A stretch of DNA of 64,000 bases from Salibaculum griseiflavum. GTDB taxonomy: Bacteria; Pseudomonadota; Alphaproteobacteria; Rhodobacterales; Rhodobacteraceae. The notes beneath the pieces are model-generated. The model searched no databases and was not told the DNA's origin. It saw only the letters and a program-made list of their open reading frames with translations. Position 1 is the stretch's first letter; each line of letters begins with the position of its first letter. This document shows positions 63,638-64,000 of the stretch, piece after piece. The stretch covers positions 62,001-126,000 of the forward strand of contig NZ_QETF01000004.1 in NCBI RefSeq assembly GCF_003129565.1. Reading direction: 5' to 3'. The translations under genes were made by a program, and so were the position numbers.

Positions 63638-64000
63638 ATGCCGTCCTCTTACGAAGACCTGACACGCCGTATTTCCGAACTGGAAGACGCATTGGAAGCC
63701 GAGCTTGCAGAAAAGCGGCGCAAGTTTCGATACCAACTGGAAAGAAGCCGCGTGGTTTTCGACACGGAGATGCGGGCCCGTCATCGGGCCGCGCGGGAAC
63801 GTCTGTCCAGCTTCCTGTCGCGAACCCGCCCGCTGGTCGTGCTGACCGCGCCGTTCATCTATATCCTGATCGTGCCTCTGGTGTTGCTGGACCTCTTCGT
63901 CAGCCTGTACCAGGCGATCTGTTTTCCGGTCTACGGTATCGCCAAGGTGCCGCGACGCGAGCATATCGTGATCGACCGGCAGCACCTGGCCTATCTCAAT
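63638..64000 (+). CDS. Conserved membrane-associated protein, 3' end cut by the window edge
   Basis: The visible 121 residues begin MPSSYEDLTRRISELEDALEAELAEKRRK, a helical coiled-coil region to about 50. A hydrophobic segment follows near 66-93 (LVVLTAPFIYILIVPLVLLDLFVSLYQ), then ICFPVYGIAKVPRREHIVIDRQHLAYLN at the cut (in two parts: ICFPVYGIAKVP and EHIVIDRQHLAYLN). I recall that family members in proteobacteria continue with a conserved Cys-containing segment, which is outside this window. GGAG precedes the ATG at 63638. Function unknown. Confidence 0.75.
   Translation, partial: MPSSYEDLTRRISELEDALEAELAEKRRKFRYQLERSRVVFDTEMRARHRAARERLSSFLSRTRPLVVLTAPFIYILIVPLVLLDLFVSLYQAICFPVYGIAKVPRREHIVIDRQHLAYLN

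Overview
The window reads as a chromosomal segment of a GC-rich alphaproteobacterium of the order Rhodobacterales (Roseobacter/Rhodobacter group). The basis is gene content and order. A malyl-CoA thioesterase, NnrU, DUF1737, mesaconyl-CoA hydratase, sdhCDAB block and an ethylmalonyl-CoA mutase next to crotonyl-CoA carboxylase/reductase follow the arrangement known from Rhodobacter sphaeroides. Lineage-typical families (TIGR02300, TIGR02186, MmcB, an HvrA-like H-NS protein, RibBX) are also present. I saw no insertion sequence, phage gene, CRISPR array or rRNA; one tRNA (Ala, GGC) is present.

Layout. 1-2.4 kb: surface-polymer genes on the minus strand (two glycosyltransferases, a sulfotransferase). 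2.5-7.7 kb: a four-gene operon (acyl-CoA synthetase, fused E1 alpha/beta, E2, acyl carrier protein) behind an FNR-like box. 7.7-14.2 kb: a LacI-controlled carbohydrate ABC operon with an intracellular clan-J (GH32/68-like) glycosidase and two tandem operators. 14.4-17.3 kb: tRNA-Ala and small housekeeping or regulatory genes, including a GntR/FCD regulator. 17.4-29.1 kb: the TCA block on the minus strand, in transcription order mdh, sucC, methyltransferase, GT25, sucD, small membrane protein, odhA, odhB, small ORF, MAPEG, lpd. 29.3-37.3 kb: TauE permease, malyl-CoA thioesterase, nnrU, DUF1737, mch, then sdhC-sdhD-sdhA-(two lipoproteins)-sdhB. 37.3-40.8 kb: ZIP-like transporter, DUF1989, deoD, DUF4329, H-NS. 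41-45.9 kb: ecm, an acyltransferase and ccr. 46-52.5 kb: ribBX-ribH-nusB, VOC protein, class IV aminotransferase, Usp, Nfu, tsaB, rimI. 52.7-58.3 kb: a nucleoside-type ABC transporter operon ending in a purine nucleoside phosphorylase. 58.3-64 kb: TauE, TIGR02186, RecD-like helicase, small membrane proteins, SOS-type mmcB and a truncated conserved membrane protein.

How it fits together. The window is a hub for C2/C4 carbon flow. It holds the lower TCA cycle (2-oxoglutarate to succinate, succinate to fumarate, malate to oxaloacetate) and four ethylmalonyl-CoA pathway enzymes (Ccr, Ecm, Mch, malyl-CoA thioesterase). It also has its own acyl-activating/2-oxoacid dehydrogenase-like operon that lacks an E3 and could borrow the Lpd encoded at 17.5 kb. 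The most interesting regulatory signal is a perfect palindrome TTGTGATCACAA seven bases before the start of the GntR/FCD gene at 15.8 kb. Its core GTGATCAC recurs as a tandem pair, 20-21 bp centre to centre, in both the sucC and the sdhC upstream regions. These two regions also share a 14-mer, CCATTGTATACCAA, in the same orientation relative to the gene. I infer a local regulator of the TCA genes. Other readable control sites are a canonical alphaproteobacterial LexA box before mmcB, tandem LacI operators, an FNR-like box and an Irr-like palindrome before nfu.
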